Program-made: the position numbers and the translations under genes | Assembly (NCBI GenBank): GCA_019155185.1 | Contig: CM032814.1 | Span: 2,754,172-2,818,171, forward strand | Direction of reading: 5' to 3' | Source: Beaufortia kweichowensis | Taxonomy: Eukaryota; Chordata; Actinopteri; Cypriniformes; Gastromyzontidae | Length of the DNA: 64,000 nucleotides | The notes under the pieces: generated by a model | What the model was told of the DNA's origin: nothing | Seen by the model: only the letters and a program-made list of their open reading frames with translations | The model's database searches: none | Shown: piece after piece, positions 26,486 through 38,130 of the stretch | How the letters are laid out: each line of letters starts with the position of its first letter | Numbering within the stretch: position 1 is the first letter of the stretch

Positions 26486-29224
26486 ATTAGGAGATGCTAA
26501 TAAAATGTTTAAGAGTAACACAGATTCAATGGTTTTCTGTACAGCCTCAGCAAAAAATACAAAGAGTTTGGTGGGGTCAACAAAGGTCAAAGGTCATGAT
26601 AGATTACACGTGTAGGAAGGTCTCAAAGGGAGAAGCAGAATCTGTGGGCTTATCGATATATGGATGATCTCTTACAGGACAGGGAAAGCATGACTATTCC
26701 TGGCATTTAAAATATGTGATACTGAAATGCAGGGACTGTCTCTCATGGTCTTTCAGCTTCAGAAACATATGGCTTGCTGTAAAGGGTTAAACAAGGCAAG
26801 TTTAAGGCAAGCATCACTAGTACCATCACACATTTTAAGGGTGAAGGGTTTCATATTATGTAACTTGTTGGGTGCTATTAGTTTTTATCTTTTTTTCAGC
26901 AGAACCTTATGTTTAATATTTTTTAGCAACCTAGTTAATTTATAAAAAACTGTTTTTAAGTACATTGTTATAAAAGTATTAAATGATTTTAATTAAATCA
27001 ATTGCTCAAATTTTAATACAAATTTTCATTAAATAAAATTGCAAGGAAACAGTTTTTGGCAAATGATTTTCAAAATAAAAAATAAATAAATCCTTTTTTT
27101 CCTCTGTGGGGCCTTTAATTCACTGGAGCTGAGATTTAAATCAATAACTCAGCTTTGCAGTAAGCAGGAAGCTAAGCCGATTCAAGCAGGTGCAACTTCC
27201 TGGTAGTGTGCGTGGTAGGAGGGGGTGTGGAAACTCTGGAGGGGAGAACGAGGAAGTTCGTCTTCAGAGCTGAGAGGTATGCAGAAGGAAGGATACATGA
27301 GGAGAATGGGAAATATCCTAGTAAAAGAGGAAGGATGTAGGCTGAACCTCTGACAGAAGAGAGGATGGAGTTGTTCATTAGTGCCAGTGGTGGAGGGGTC
27401 TCAGTTTGGGGGAGGGGCACAGGGGACTCATTGTCTCACAGTGGAACCAAATATGTGGGAAAAGATGTGAGGTCATCAGCTAACTTAAGGGAGGGGGTCA
27501 TAAAGCAGATGGAAGGGAAAGACATTGATTTATGATGTAAGTTTAGTCACAAGCTTAAACTTTTTATGGGTTGCTTAAAATCAAAACCAGATTTTTGTGC
27601 ATTTATTCATTTTAAAGCTTTTTTTGTTTAAAAATCGTCTTAGTATGATTTTGTGGGAGTTACGTGGGAGACATCATCAACAACACAAAAGTAAAATAAG
27701 TATGTAAAGTAACATGCAATTTTATATTTCAGAGATGCTATATACAAACAAACATTACAGAAACATTACAGAAACATTACAGAAACATTGCAGCTTTAAT
27801 GTGAGATTTTGCGAACAAAACATTGATTTTCTCTCATTAGAAATCTCTTCTTACTGATTATCGATAGATCTTCCTGAATATTTATCTCTCCTAACATTTA
27901 ATTTAATATCTGCATATATACATTTCCAAAAACACACAGTTTAAGGTTAAGAAATGTTAGGACAACAGCACTAAATACGTAGATATATGTATTAATGCAT
28001 GTTTGCTAAACATATTATCATGTGTATCCTGTGTGTAGCTGAGATCTGTCTATTATGACACAGCAGTATCCTGTTTATTGACTGCAAACAGGAAACTCTG
28101 AGCACAGTGAACAAGCACACAGCTTAAAGAGTCTATCTCGCTTTCTGTTTCCTAGTATTAGCAGCTATTTAAAGAAAGACCAGGATGCATGCTAAGATTC
28201 TCATTCTTAATTAACGTTTGCCAATTAAATAAATTATCTTACATGAACAATATAAAAATAGTATCTAACAAAATCTTTAGTACGCACATATGAAAATGAT
28301 CTCAGCTGTTGGAGGGCAATTTAATGTTCATGCAAAAAGGTGAAATGTTCCCTCTCACCAAACAGTATTTCTAAAACATAACTTTTTTTTTCAAACAATT
28401 TTTTTTACTGTATGCACACCCACCAGTGTTGCTATGTCAGGCTGTGACTACAACAAACTACAACAATATTAATGGATTCTTCATAGTACGTTTGAATAGG
28501 AGTGTTTTACATGAAGTATTTTTACTTCTATACTGTAATATTACATCACCTGCAAAATAACCAGTGGACTTTATCTCTTCAATGGTGGTACAACCACTAA
28601 AGAGAGACAATAGCAGGATGAACTGATGACATTATGTGTATCTTTCTAACATGAACAAACAATAAATCATATGATGTACGACTGTGTGTGTGTGCGGGGG
28701 TGTTTATCGATGGATTCGCAGCCGATCTGACAGACAAACATTAACGTTATCGAGACACCACAGAAAATCAAAACCCGTTGACATGACAGATGAATGAAAA
28801 CTGGCAAGGCCTTAAACCAGTTGTGCAAAACAACTGTTCTCTGTATTTCTGAAATTTAGTTACACTATAACCAAGCTAACAAAAAATACACAAATATTAA
28901 TGGTACCAAGTGTGTATATCTAATAAATGATTTCAATCTTTGATATGTCATTACTCAGTAAAGATATCAAGGTTATATTTTCACAGAATGTTCTTTACAT
29001 TACATTGGATGATTTTATGTAGAAATGACAAAAAAATGACTTTATAGCTGAGTTTTCACAGGCAGAGTCACATTTCTGAACTGGCGTGATAAGACACATG
29101 AATCAGTGAATCATGTATTTGACTCACTAAAATGCTACAGACTACACAGTAAGACTTTGATTTTTGCTGTTTTGCTCAACACAATCTGACAAAGTAGAGA
29201 TTTGTCATGCCGCAATGCTACTTT
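26486..29224. other. Intergenic, no gene recognised
   Basis: Mostly AT-rich non-coding sequence. An 11-base tandem repeat (AGAAACATTAC, about 3.5 copies) lies at 27749-27793. The part 27190-27430 is purine-rich on the + strand. Confidence 0.55.
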
Positions 29225-29279
29225 TGTAAGTCGCTTTGGATAAAAGCGTCAGCTAAATGCCTAAATGTAAATGTAAATG
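29225..29279 (-). mobile_element. Teleost SINE-derived fragment, reverse copy
   Basis: GTAAGTCGCTTTGGATAAAA then GCGTCAGCTAAATGCC is the reverse complement of the module at 26422-26485. The two are therefore inverted about 2.8 kb apart. Confidence 0.65.
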
Positions 29280-29517
29280 CAACAAAAAAATAGTAGCTTG
29301 TTACTGGAAAAGCTGATGTTCTGTCACACCATAATGTTATTAGCGTCAATTTAGTTCGTTTTTCTCCAATACTGATGAGTGAGGGCTCTTCATGCTGTAA
29401 ACCAAGTGTGAAAGTCATGTTTAAAGTGAGATTTCAAACCAAAACCGAAGCAAGAAATGATGTTTTGCAGGGGACAAAAACATCAGATGACAGTGTCTTG
29501 TGAAACTTTTTGTGTGT

Positions 29518-29520
<3 letters not shown>

Positions 29521-29568
<48 letters not shown>
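29521..29568 (+). repeat. GA microsatellite
   Basis: A purine-only (AG)n run of 48 bases ends in GGGAGAG. The Leu-Ser frames on the other strand are artefacts. Confidence 0.95.
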
Positions 29569-29899
29569 CTGAGCTGAGATGAGAGAGATCTTTGTAGACA
29601 GTTTTAGCTTGCTGACTATAAGCGTAATTCTCTGGAGAAGAGCTGTTAGCAACAGACATGAGGAGAATGAGAGACCCCCCACACGGACAGCAGTAATGGA
29701 CTTTTTCATATACCCTAAAAAGATTCACAATCTCAGCTGTTCATAACATAATTACTGCTCAGATAATAACTCCAGATCAGTCTGAGCTAAAGCAAGTCAC
29801 AAAAGTTACTTTGTGTTGCTGCAGTACTGAAGATGTCATGGGTGGTTGCCAGGGCGTTGCTATGTGGTTTTCGTTTTTTCTACATACTGTTTAATCTGG

Positions 29900-30255
29900 A
29901 CACATTTTCATGATAAGCGAAAAGACAAAATAAGTCTGGTCTTCTGTAAAATTATCAAATTAATTTTTTTCGAATGTACAATTAAAACAAGCAAAAATAT
30001 CTGCCAGTGGGGTAAAAAAATGAACTTGAATTAAGTACTTAATAAAGAGGTGAATCCCACTTCAAGTTTATTTTTCTTACCCCATTGGTAGATATTTTTG
30101 CTTGTTTCAGGCATAAACTCTTTTCATAAAAAAAGACTTAATATCTAAGGTTATTTTGCTTATCAAGAAAATTTATCCTGATTGAAGATTATTTTGATAT
30201 TTGTACTGCAAAACAAGACAAAATACTAAGTAAGAAATTCATTATTTGCTGTGCA
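29900..30255. mobile_element. Palindromic dispersed repeat with 46-bp inverted arms
   Basis: The arm 29985-30030 (starting AAACAAGCAAAAATATCTGC) is the near-exact reverse complement of 30061-30107, with a 30-bp spacer. The right part (CTTACCCCATTGG, ACAAGACAAAATACTAAGTA) matches a repeat common in cyprinid DNA. The outer left boundary is unclear. Confidence 0.6.
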
Positions 30256-31880
30256 TTTCATTTTCATACCCATGAGTTTTCACATTTTGTGCCTCATGTT
30301 TCTAGCATGAAAAATCTTGAAGGTCATGGACTTGGAGAAAACTTTAAGCAACCTGGATGAAAAACAAGCTGCTGATGCAACTATAGAGCTGCACAAAAGC
30401 AGTTGTTGCAGTATGGTGCAAGTTCACTTCAAAGCATTGGCGGATATCCAAATTGTGCAAGCGTGCTTTGAGCAAATAAGGGCTTACAAAGGCAGTATTA
30501 TTCCGATGAATGAGACTGAATGAGACCAAATGAATCTATGTGTCATTTGTCAGTCATGTATTTCCCGACATTGCTTGACTTCCTGAGATTTCCACCATTC
30601 CTCAGAATACAGAAACAATACTGCCTCCATCATCTGGGTGTGTGAGGTCATCCTGATATCATTAGTCATGTAAGAAATAAGTCAAATGAAGAAAAGCTAA
30701 GCAAAAGCATGAGAAATGTTTTAGTAAAACTCTAACAGATCTCCAACAGCCAATTCCTACTTCACAAGACGGTTTTGAGGGAAAGCTATCTCTCCTGCAC
30801 TCGGTCATGTAAGGAGACGATTGCAAATTGATGCAATTGCTGCGAGCGTGGCTCAGACCCTCAGATGCATTTTATGTGTAGAAGCTCTGTTTTCACTTGT
30901 TTACCAAAAGCTGTTCTCCTAGAGTGGATAACAACCCTGAACAAACATGATTCTCAGCTGACGCGCGAGCGCATGGAGATGATTCTCATTACCGCATTGG
31001 CTCGAGACACTAAAAAACACTAAACAACCCTCTTCTATCTTCCATTCTATCTTTAATTAATCATGATGACTATTATGCCATATGTGGTGATTACGAAACA
31101 GCGTTAAGGAAGTTGCTTAGAAACTGTAAGAAGCTGCAAGAAAAAAATTGGTAAAAGTCAAGAAAGAAAAAAAAGATAAATTATAAGATGGGGATGCTGC
31201 ATATTTTATATATTTTCATTCAGATTTAATGACGCTGTTTTTTTCTCCAAAAATGTGAAAGCAGATTATTACAACCAACAGTTACGCTAAGCATCTTCTA
31301 GCAGTCATCAAAATAACAGCATTGTCGGGGGTGTCGTCATGAAATGTCATTTGACTTTAATTATCAAAAATGTATGTTTTTTGTCATTTCCAGTTTAAAT
31401 CGCTCTAAAAACCAACTGAACACTGCGTGTGCTTTACAAAGGTGTGGTTCAAGTAAGACTGAAGTGATGAGACAAATGACATTATTATAATTTATTTATT
31501 TTATTTACTTACTACTATATTATATTGTAGTGTATTGTATTGTATTATATACTGTATATGCCAATACACAAGTTTACACTAAACTTTACTAAGTACATTT
31601 ATTTACTAATAAACAAGTCATTTGAATGTTTAATTGTTGTACTCCTAAAAGAAGAAAGCCGGATGGAAGCCGGATTATCTTTTTTGACCAGTGCAGACCG
31701 AGGGAGTGTTCTGGAAACAAAGCTTAATCGCCTACAAACAAGGTTGTGCAATTTCAGACAAAGTTGTCTTTCAAAGACACATGAGTAGTTTCCACTTTAA
31801 AGCATAGGTGACCTCATACAACAAATACAAGTCCGTCTGCACTATAATCCACTACAAGAGGGTGGGGGAAGTTCCTACTG
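30256..31880. other. Intergenic, no gene recognised
   Basis: A 68-codon frame at 30317-30523 has no recognisable domain. The part 30780-31010 has CpGs and little repeat character. The rest is AT-rich. Confidence 0.5.
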
Positions 31881-33240
31881 TTTTAGATGATACTGAGATT
31901 GCTTCTGTTTTTAATATTATGTCCCTCATGCTCCCTTAATATGCAATCTGGTTTTATCTTTGCGAACGTCTCGCGCACTCATTCATCCGCCTCGGACTCG
32001 TTACGGGTGATAGGAAGTGAACAGCAACAGTTGGCGTGGGTCCAGCCTGGCCAAGGGGATTTAATAAATACGATCTTTCGCGCTGTAATATTTCATTTCT
32101 GCTATCGCGTACGCCATCGCATGTGTGCGTCCCCGTGTTCTCCCGCTGCATCGTCGGTGAAGGTGCCCTTTAAAAAAGGACAACAGAATCAAGTAAACAC
32201 TCACAAACTTCCAGCAGAAACTAGGACATTTTTGTTTGTGGGTTTTTTTCAGCACAAAGGAGTCGTTTCAATGAATGTCACTGGAGAAACATGGCTTGCC
32301 TACTAATAATTAGAGTCAAAGCAGATGACTTTGTAAACGCTCAAACATTATTACAGAGAGGAACAGACTTCAAGCATATTAAATAACACTGACGGCACCA
32401 TCAGTCAAACCAGACGTAGGAGATTGGGATCACACCAGTTTATATGAAAACCATATGCACCGGGCTTATCTACATATTCATACGGGTACTTCATGCCTCG
32501 TCATTAATAACAGCATAATGTGCCTCATGATGTTTCCATGGCGATGCAATATGATGCAGCAGCAGCATCCTCACGCCTGGAAACAGAGTCAAGCGACCGA
32601 TGAGAGGGAGGATGTGAATGCGGATAAGACTAAGATCTCTGGCCTCGTGGGATAAATAGAGACCGAGATGAATATGGATTTCCATTAAGAAACGAGACGC
32701 GATCTACGCGGGTGATTTGTTCTGAAATATCTGCCAGCGAATCTCTCCCACACTTCTGTCTTTTCGGGCGCCTTCACAGAAGTAATTTATGAGAAAACGT
32801 TTTATTTTTTTGTCCCCCAAGCGACGGTAAAAATTAAAATGCAGTTGAGTGAAGTGGCAACTAACAATCATCTCATCTTTTCTCTGTACCTCTTGCTATC
32901 TGATGCGATACTACGTGTCTTTTTATCAGGGATGCGGGGAAAAAGCGTATCCCTGCCGCACAACGGAGACTGTTGAAACATCAGCCGTGACCTGGTGCTA
33001 ATGATCTCTTATCAAAGCTGTGGTAAGATCCACGCTTATGAACACACGTGCCGGGCGCCTGCAGCAAGAATCACCTATGAGCCGATAATGAAGCTCTATG
33101 TGCAAAATACCAGCAGCGTCTCTCTCTTTCTCTCTCCAGAGGACCGGGTTTAGCATGACATGCTCACATCATGGAAATTCCTGAAAATAGCTCAGATAGT
33201 CGAGCCAGTTTTCATTGCAGGGTGCCTGCATGTCAGGAAA
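31881..33240. other. Candidate conserved non-coding cluster with CpG-dense core
   Basis: The core 31962-32157 holds 21 CpGs in 196 bp. The flanking stretches 32460-32720 and 32930-33120 are also complex, with CpGs and motifs such as GGATAAATAG and GATGCAATATGATG. The open frames (for example 139 codons at 31887-32306) resemble nothing known. It is either regulatory DNA or an unrecognised first exon and promoter. Confidence 0.4.
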
Positions 33241-33800
33241 TGGTGGCAGTTGAGGTATTTCTGATCCCAAATACCATGAATTACAAATCAGCATGCAGAC
33301 AGGCAACCTGACATTGCAGCGAACACAACACGTGTTTGTTGCAATATTTCAGAAACAGGTCTGAGCTGGTCCTCTGTGTGGATACTGACAGATCACACAT
33401 TCCTTTTCTGAACACAAGTGTCTCATTTCATGGAGTTCTTTATGATGTCAGTAATCTGGCTGTCAAGATAGTAAAGACATTTGTTTCCTCAGGTTCACTG
33501 TTTGTAATGGACATAGTTTCTTATGCAACATTTCAAACTTACATTAAATTAATTTTAGGTTTTTTTAAAAAGAACATTAACAGTTTTTATTACATTACTT
33601 AATTTATTCTTATGATTTCATTTGTCAAATCGTTATTCTTGTGTCTTAGACCTTTCCATCAATATATAGTTTGTCATTATTAGATTAGAATTCAATTATA
33701 AAATATTAAAAGTAATAGTGATATAACCTACTGTAAGTGTTCCTCCTGTGGAACGGTGAGAGTTAACAGGTCAAATCACTAGTATTTTTACTAACCATTG
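33241..33800. other. Intergenic, no gene recognised
   Basis: AT-rich non-coding sequence, with no gene or repeat recognised. Confidence 0.6.
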
Positions 33801-34065
33801 TACACTTTTAAAAATAAAGGTGCTTCACAAGGTTTTTCACAAGGTTTTTTATGACATAGAAGAACCATTTTCAGTTCCCCAAAAAACCTTTCTGCCAAAG
33901 GTTTCTTTCTTTATAATTTTATAGTCTAAAGAAACTTTTTTTCACTACTAAGAATCTTTTTTAAAACAGAAATGTTCCTCGGATGTTGAAGGTTCTTTAT
34001 GGAACCATACAGGCATAAACAGTCTTTCTATGGCATCATGAAGCATCTTTATTTGTAAGACTGTA
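33801..34065. mobile_element. Palindromic MITE, AATAAAGGTGCTT family (full copy)
   Basis: It begins TACACTTTTAAAAATAAAGG and ends CATCTTTATTTGTAAGACTG followed by TA, an imperfect terminal inverted repeat. The interior contains AGAAGAACC, GGTTCTTTATGGAACCAT and CTATGGCATCATGAAGC, all hallmarks of this fish-wide palindromic family. There is no coding capacity. It is longer than the sister copy at 18476-18664. Confidence 0.8.
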
Positions 34066-34500
34066 ACCAAGCCGGTTCAGACAGAGAATCACTATTTTTC
34101 CTTACCCCTGGTAGTCGTTGCATAAAACTGAACACTATTCAACTGCATCATCAGAGATCTCTGTCCCTTCAGTCACCCAAGAACCCCAACTCCTGTATGT
34201 GTAAACACCAACTTAGATAAAGATAAGAGAGTAGCATTTGACATTTCTACTGCCGCTCATATCTTTCATTGCTCTGCTGTCTCACACACGGTGGCGAGAG
34301 CATTAAAGATCGCTCTGGTAGTAGAACTGGTAGTGGCACTAATGTTAGCATGCGATTCTCGCTTATTTTCAGAAAATATATAACGTTAATGCACATCAGC
34401 AACTCCCATCTCGCTTCATTTTTATTTATGTCCCTGTACGTGATTATTCGAATACCCACCACAGCAATAATTAACCTCTCCTCCATTTTGCTTAGGAACT
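34066..34500. other. Intergenic, no gene recognised
   Basis: No exon is recognised. Two overlapping 77-79 codon frames on opposite strands look like chance. Confidence 0.55.
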
Positions 34501-34730
34501 AATGTGTTCACAGGACTGTGTTCTCTGGAGTCCTCTAAAGCGCAGGACTTCTAGATTCTGATTAGTTGCCGCCGAACCGCGTCACAGCTCATTACCATAA
34601 AGTTGACCCGATTTCAACTCTCCTCGACGGCCACGCCGGCCAAGATGGTGTGGACTCACATTGAAAATGAATGACTTCCAGACACTCTGACGCTCTCGCC
34701 GGTGGAGGTGTGAACGCATGGTAAGAGCTT
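34501..34730. other. Candidate conserved non-coding element
   Basis: A CpG-rich patch (GCCGCCGAACCGCG; GACGGCCACGCCGGCC) is followed by GGCCAAGATGG, a YY1-like motif. No open frame of note is present. Conservation is inferred from texture only. Confidence 0.3.
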
Positions 34731-36465
34731 AAGCAACGTTTCATGAAAACACTCTGAGGTCAAAAGTTTATCGCAGAGAATCAAAAGCCCCATTCTACCC
34801 CCAAGATGTCAACAGACAATGACTGAAGATGTTGATAGAATAGAAACAATGCTGTTGGCATTGTGCAAAAAATGGGAATTCAGTGTTTTCATTCATCTCT
34901 GTACTAACATTCAGGCCAAAAACCAAGAGATATAGTTAAATGAAAAACAAATATTTGATTTCTTTTGAATTGTTACAGCACGTTTACTTCACATTGATTT
35001 AGGGTTTCAGTATTTCACATTATGATTACTGTTCTATTTTGCTAAAGCTGTTTTTATCTTTTCTGGCTCAAATTCATTTTGTTGTTTGCAGTGTGCACTA
35101 TAAAAAAAATAGATGAAACCAGATTTTACAAATCAGGTCCAAACCACTTTCATGTGTAGTTTTTAAAAAACCTAAGGTTATTTTCTGATTAGACAGACTG
35201 GATCTGTAATAGTTTCTCCTTAATCGGGACACAAAATGTACTGTATGTAATATTAAAACGTATTAACAGATCACCCAAACGCTTTTACACGAACATCCAT
35301 CACACATATTTCCTTTAGTCCTACACAAGAGGCCTCATACTAAAACATTCCTCCCTGTGATGGTTACCCTGTCGACACATGGCGTGAGGGAGATAAGACA
35401 TTGGTGTTATTAATTGCATGGCTCTACAGGCTCTATGTTCGCAGTGAACCATGACAAAAGCGACGCCCAGGAATGCCAGAAACACGGATCCATCATTGTG
35501 CATCTTCTCCATTTCTCCACGAATGCAGAGAAAACATGTGCTAAAGTAAACAGAGATAGCATATGGCGATGAGAGAAGGTAAGCCACTGTTGCATAACTC
35601 ACTGCAGGATTCTGGGATTTTTCTTACACTCCAGAGAGGTGCAAAAGTGAGGGATGGATCTTACAGCTGTCAAACATGCTGCATACCATGGCACGGTTCC
35701 AGTTTACACTTCAGTGTTGTACAGGCACAACCTTAACAGATCATATTCCATAATATACACATCGCACGTTTCTTCTGTACATAACAGAACATTGACTAAA
35801 CATTGGCTGAGAATAGTGATGATGGATTTGTCAGTTTTTAACTATGAATCTCAAGCATAGAATATATTAACCTGTTATGTTATTTCACTATTCACTTTAA
35901 TATTTCATAGTGGAATTTTTATCTAATCATGACAAACTATTTATTGATGGAAAGGTATAAGACTCGAGATGAAATGCTTAAAAAATGTTCATAACAATAA
36001 ATATAAAAAAGTTAATGTTACTGTAATTTATAAAAAATAAAACAATAAAATAAAACACACTTCAAAATGTTTAAAAAATATCTAAAATGTAAAAAATGTA
36101 GTTTTTAAAGTGTATACACAATTTCTTCGCTGACAGTTATCAGGTTAACCTTTTTAGAGTTTCTTTACACAGAGATTGCGTGAATTTTCATTTGCCATTG
36201 TTATTATGGCAGCGACACAATTATTCCTGATTGGGTTCATGGACGTTAATTAGCTGGTAGCTGTTATGAGCAATTTCAAAAACAATCCGTTATTATGTTA
36301 CAATGTAGATTTTTTATGCAGATCTGTGTAAAATGTCAAAAGGATAAAGGTAACTACATGAATCGAAATGCATTAGTTGACAGAAACACAATGTCATAGC
36401 AAACATTAATAATTTATGCTGTAACCAAAAATCTGACAGTTCACAGACACACAAAATGTTTCTGT
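34731..36465. other. Intergenic, no gene recognised
   Basis: AT-rich, especially 35860-36120. The stretch 35330-35650 is more complex and could be conserved. No coding exon is recognised. Confidence 0.5.
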
Positions 36466-36695
36466 GTTTTATGGGGATTTTCCATAGACGTAATGACTTT
36501 CTATTGTACAAACTGTACATTGTATGGTGTAACCATCACCCTACCCCTAAATCTAACCCTCACACAAACCTTTCTTCATTTTAATATTTTCAAATAAAAA
36601 TAGTTTAGTATGATTTCCTCATGGAGAGCGAAAAAATGTCCCCAGACTTGGTCCCAACACTGTAGGGTTTACCAGGACACACACACACACACAGA
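36466..36695. mobile_element. Dispersed cyprinid repeat (TTTTATGGGGA type)
   Basis: TTTTATGGGGATTTTCCATA, CACCCTACCCCTAAATCTAA, CCTCATGGAGAGCG and AAATGTCCCCAGACTTGGTC follow the order I recognise from a very common cyprinid repeat, ending in a short (CA)n at 36678-36692. Worn but nearly full length. The family name is unknown to me. Confidence 0.6.
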
Positions 36696-36799
36696 CAAAT
36701 TTATCCCATGTTGCATTTTTATATCAACATAATAATACTTTGTAAGGCTAATTGTACTTGAGGCCATAACAATGTACTCTGAAGCGAGCTAAAGACGTT

Positions 36800-38130
36800 C
36801 TCCCTATTTGTCATAAATTGTGTCATATTCTTTGCTTCATTGGTGCCCAGTTAGCAGAGCCCAGCAACTATTTATACTTTTGCACTTCTTCATACCCTCT
36901 GGCCCACAAGCGGGTCTCTTGTCAACCCGAACAGCATTGACATGCATCCATTTGGCAGCATCCGTGAGTGTATGTGTGTGTGTGCACGCACACCCCTCTG
37001 CTCCCACGGCACAGCCTGGCACGCAAACACACTTCACATGTCTTTCCAAAGTGATCCTTCTGTTTTTTGACCAGCCCACGTCGGAGAGAGAGCCAGAGGA
37101 GGGGAAGTGGGAGAGAAGGGGGGTCTCACAAGCAAACACTAAAGGTTACCGCACTCATTCCACATTAAATATCAAGGACAGCGGTAATTGCAGCACCCTG
37201 TTGTCAGGTTCCTGTGGCACGGTGGGCCATCTCATCCATCTGACCTTGTGAATGAGAGAAAATGGCTCTCCGGTGATGGGGAACCATTTGGAACAAATGT
37301 TGCTGCTGCATCGTGGTTAATTACTTCACGTCTACCGTGCGGCGAGTAATTGCGTGTCAGAAATGACCCTTGTTGTTAAAACGTATGGATCGGCCAGGAG
37401 CATCTGATGGATCTGTTTCAGGTTGCAACCTGTGGTACATGCAATGAGTTTTTCTGATAACAGGGTGCACTGTGATTGAAGCAGAAAGGCAGCTGTTAGG
37501 CAGTGTTTTTTTTTAAAGCGCCGTTGATGTTAATAGCATTGAAAGGAGCAGATTACAGCTTACATTAAAAACTAAAAAGGAAAGTTAAACTATGATCGAT
37601 GCTAGTAGGAGAGAAAGAACAAGAGGTGGCCTAAAAAAGAACAAGTGACGGGTGTAATTAGCACCATTCCTGTGCGCTGCCCCTCCAGCAGAGAGAAATT
37701 TCGCCCGTGGCACCGCAAATGTGCGAAATTGCAGATTGTGGGAGTTGCTCAGTGTTCAAAAATAGTGAACTTAGTGTGTCAGCGAAGGAATGCAGCCGGT
37801 CTCTGTTTGGTAGGGCAAGGGACACAGTTAAACACTAGGATTAGAGCGTATTGACAGGAATGCTAACTGAGCTGGCCAGCTGCAGGAACCAGGGAGAAGG
37901 ATTGTCCCTGTCTTATCATTGAGTCTGTCAGTGTTTGATAGCGCGAGAGGCGGTGTAGACCCCTGGCACGAAACCTTAACGTTCTCCCAGCCCCACTGAC
38001 CCAGAGTTTCACACCTCAGCTCAGAAAGTCCCAGAGATCTGCTTCATTCAGCTTGGCCTGGACTGCTAATTAAGTCACACAAGGGAAGCCAATCCGAAGC
38101 CGCCGCGGCTTTGTCAGAAAATTTCACGTG
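36800..38130. other. Candidate cluster of conserved non-coding elements
   Basis: Repeat-poor sequence with CpGs. Examples are the block 37290-37400 (GGTTAATTACTTCACG, GCGGCGAGTAATTGCG) and 38060-38130 (GCTAATTAAGTCAC, CCGAAGCCGCCGCGG). A small (GT)n lies at 36968-36984. The open frame 36820-37251 has no known domain. Confidence 0.35.

Noticed and set aside
30317..30523. 68-codon frame (MKVMDLEKTLSNLDEKQAAD...)
   Set aside because: Composition looks protein-like, but it is short, has no recognised domain and no exon context. Kept only as unresolved.
31887..32306. 139-codon + strand frame
   Set aside because: It crosses the CpG-dense island, whose low stop-codon content explains the length; no domain or homology recognised.
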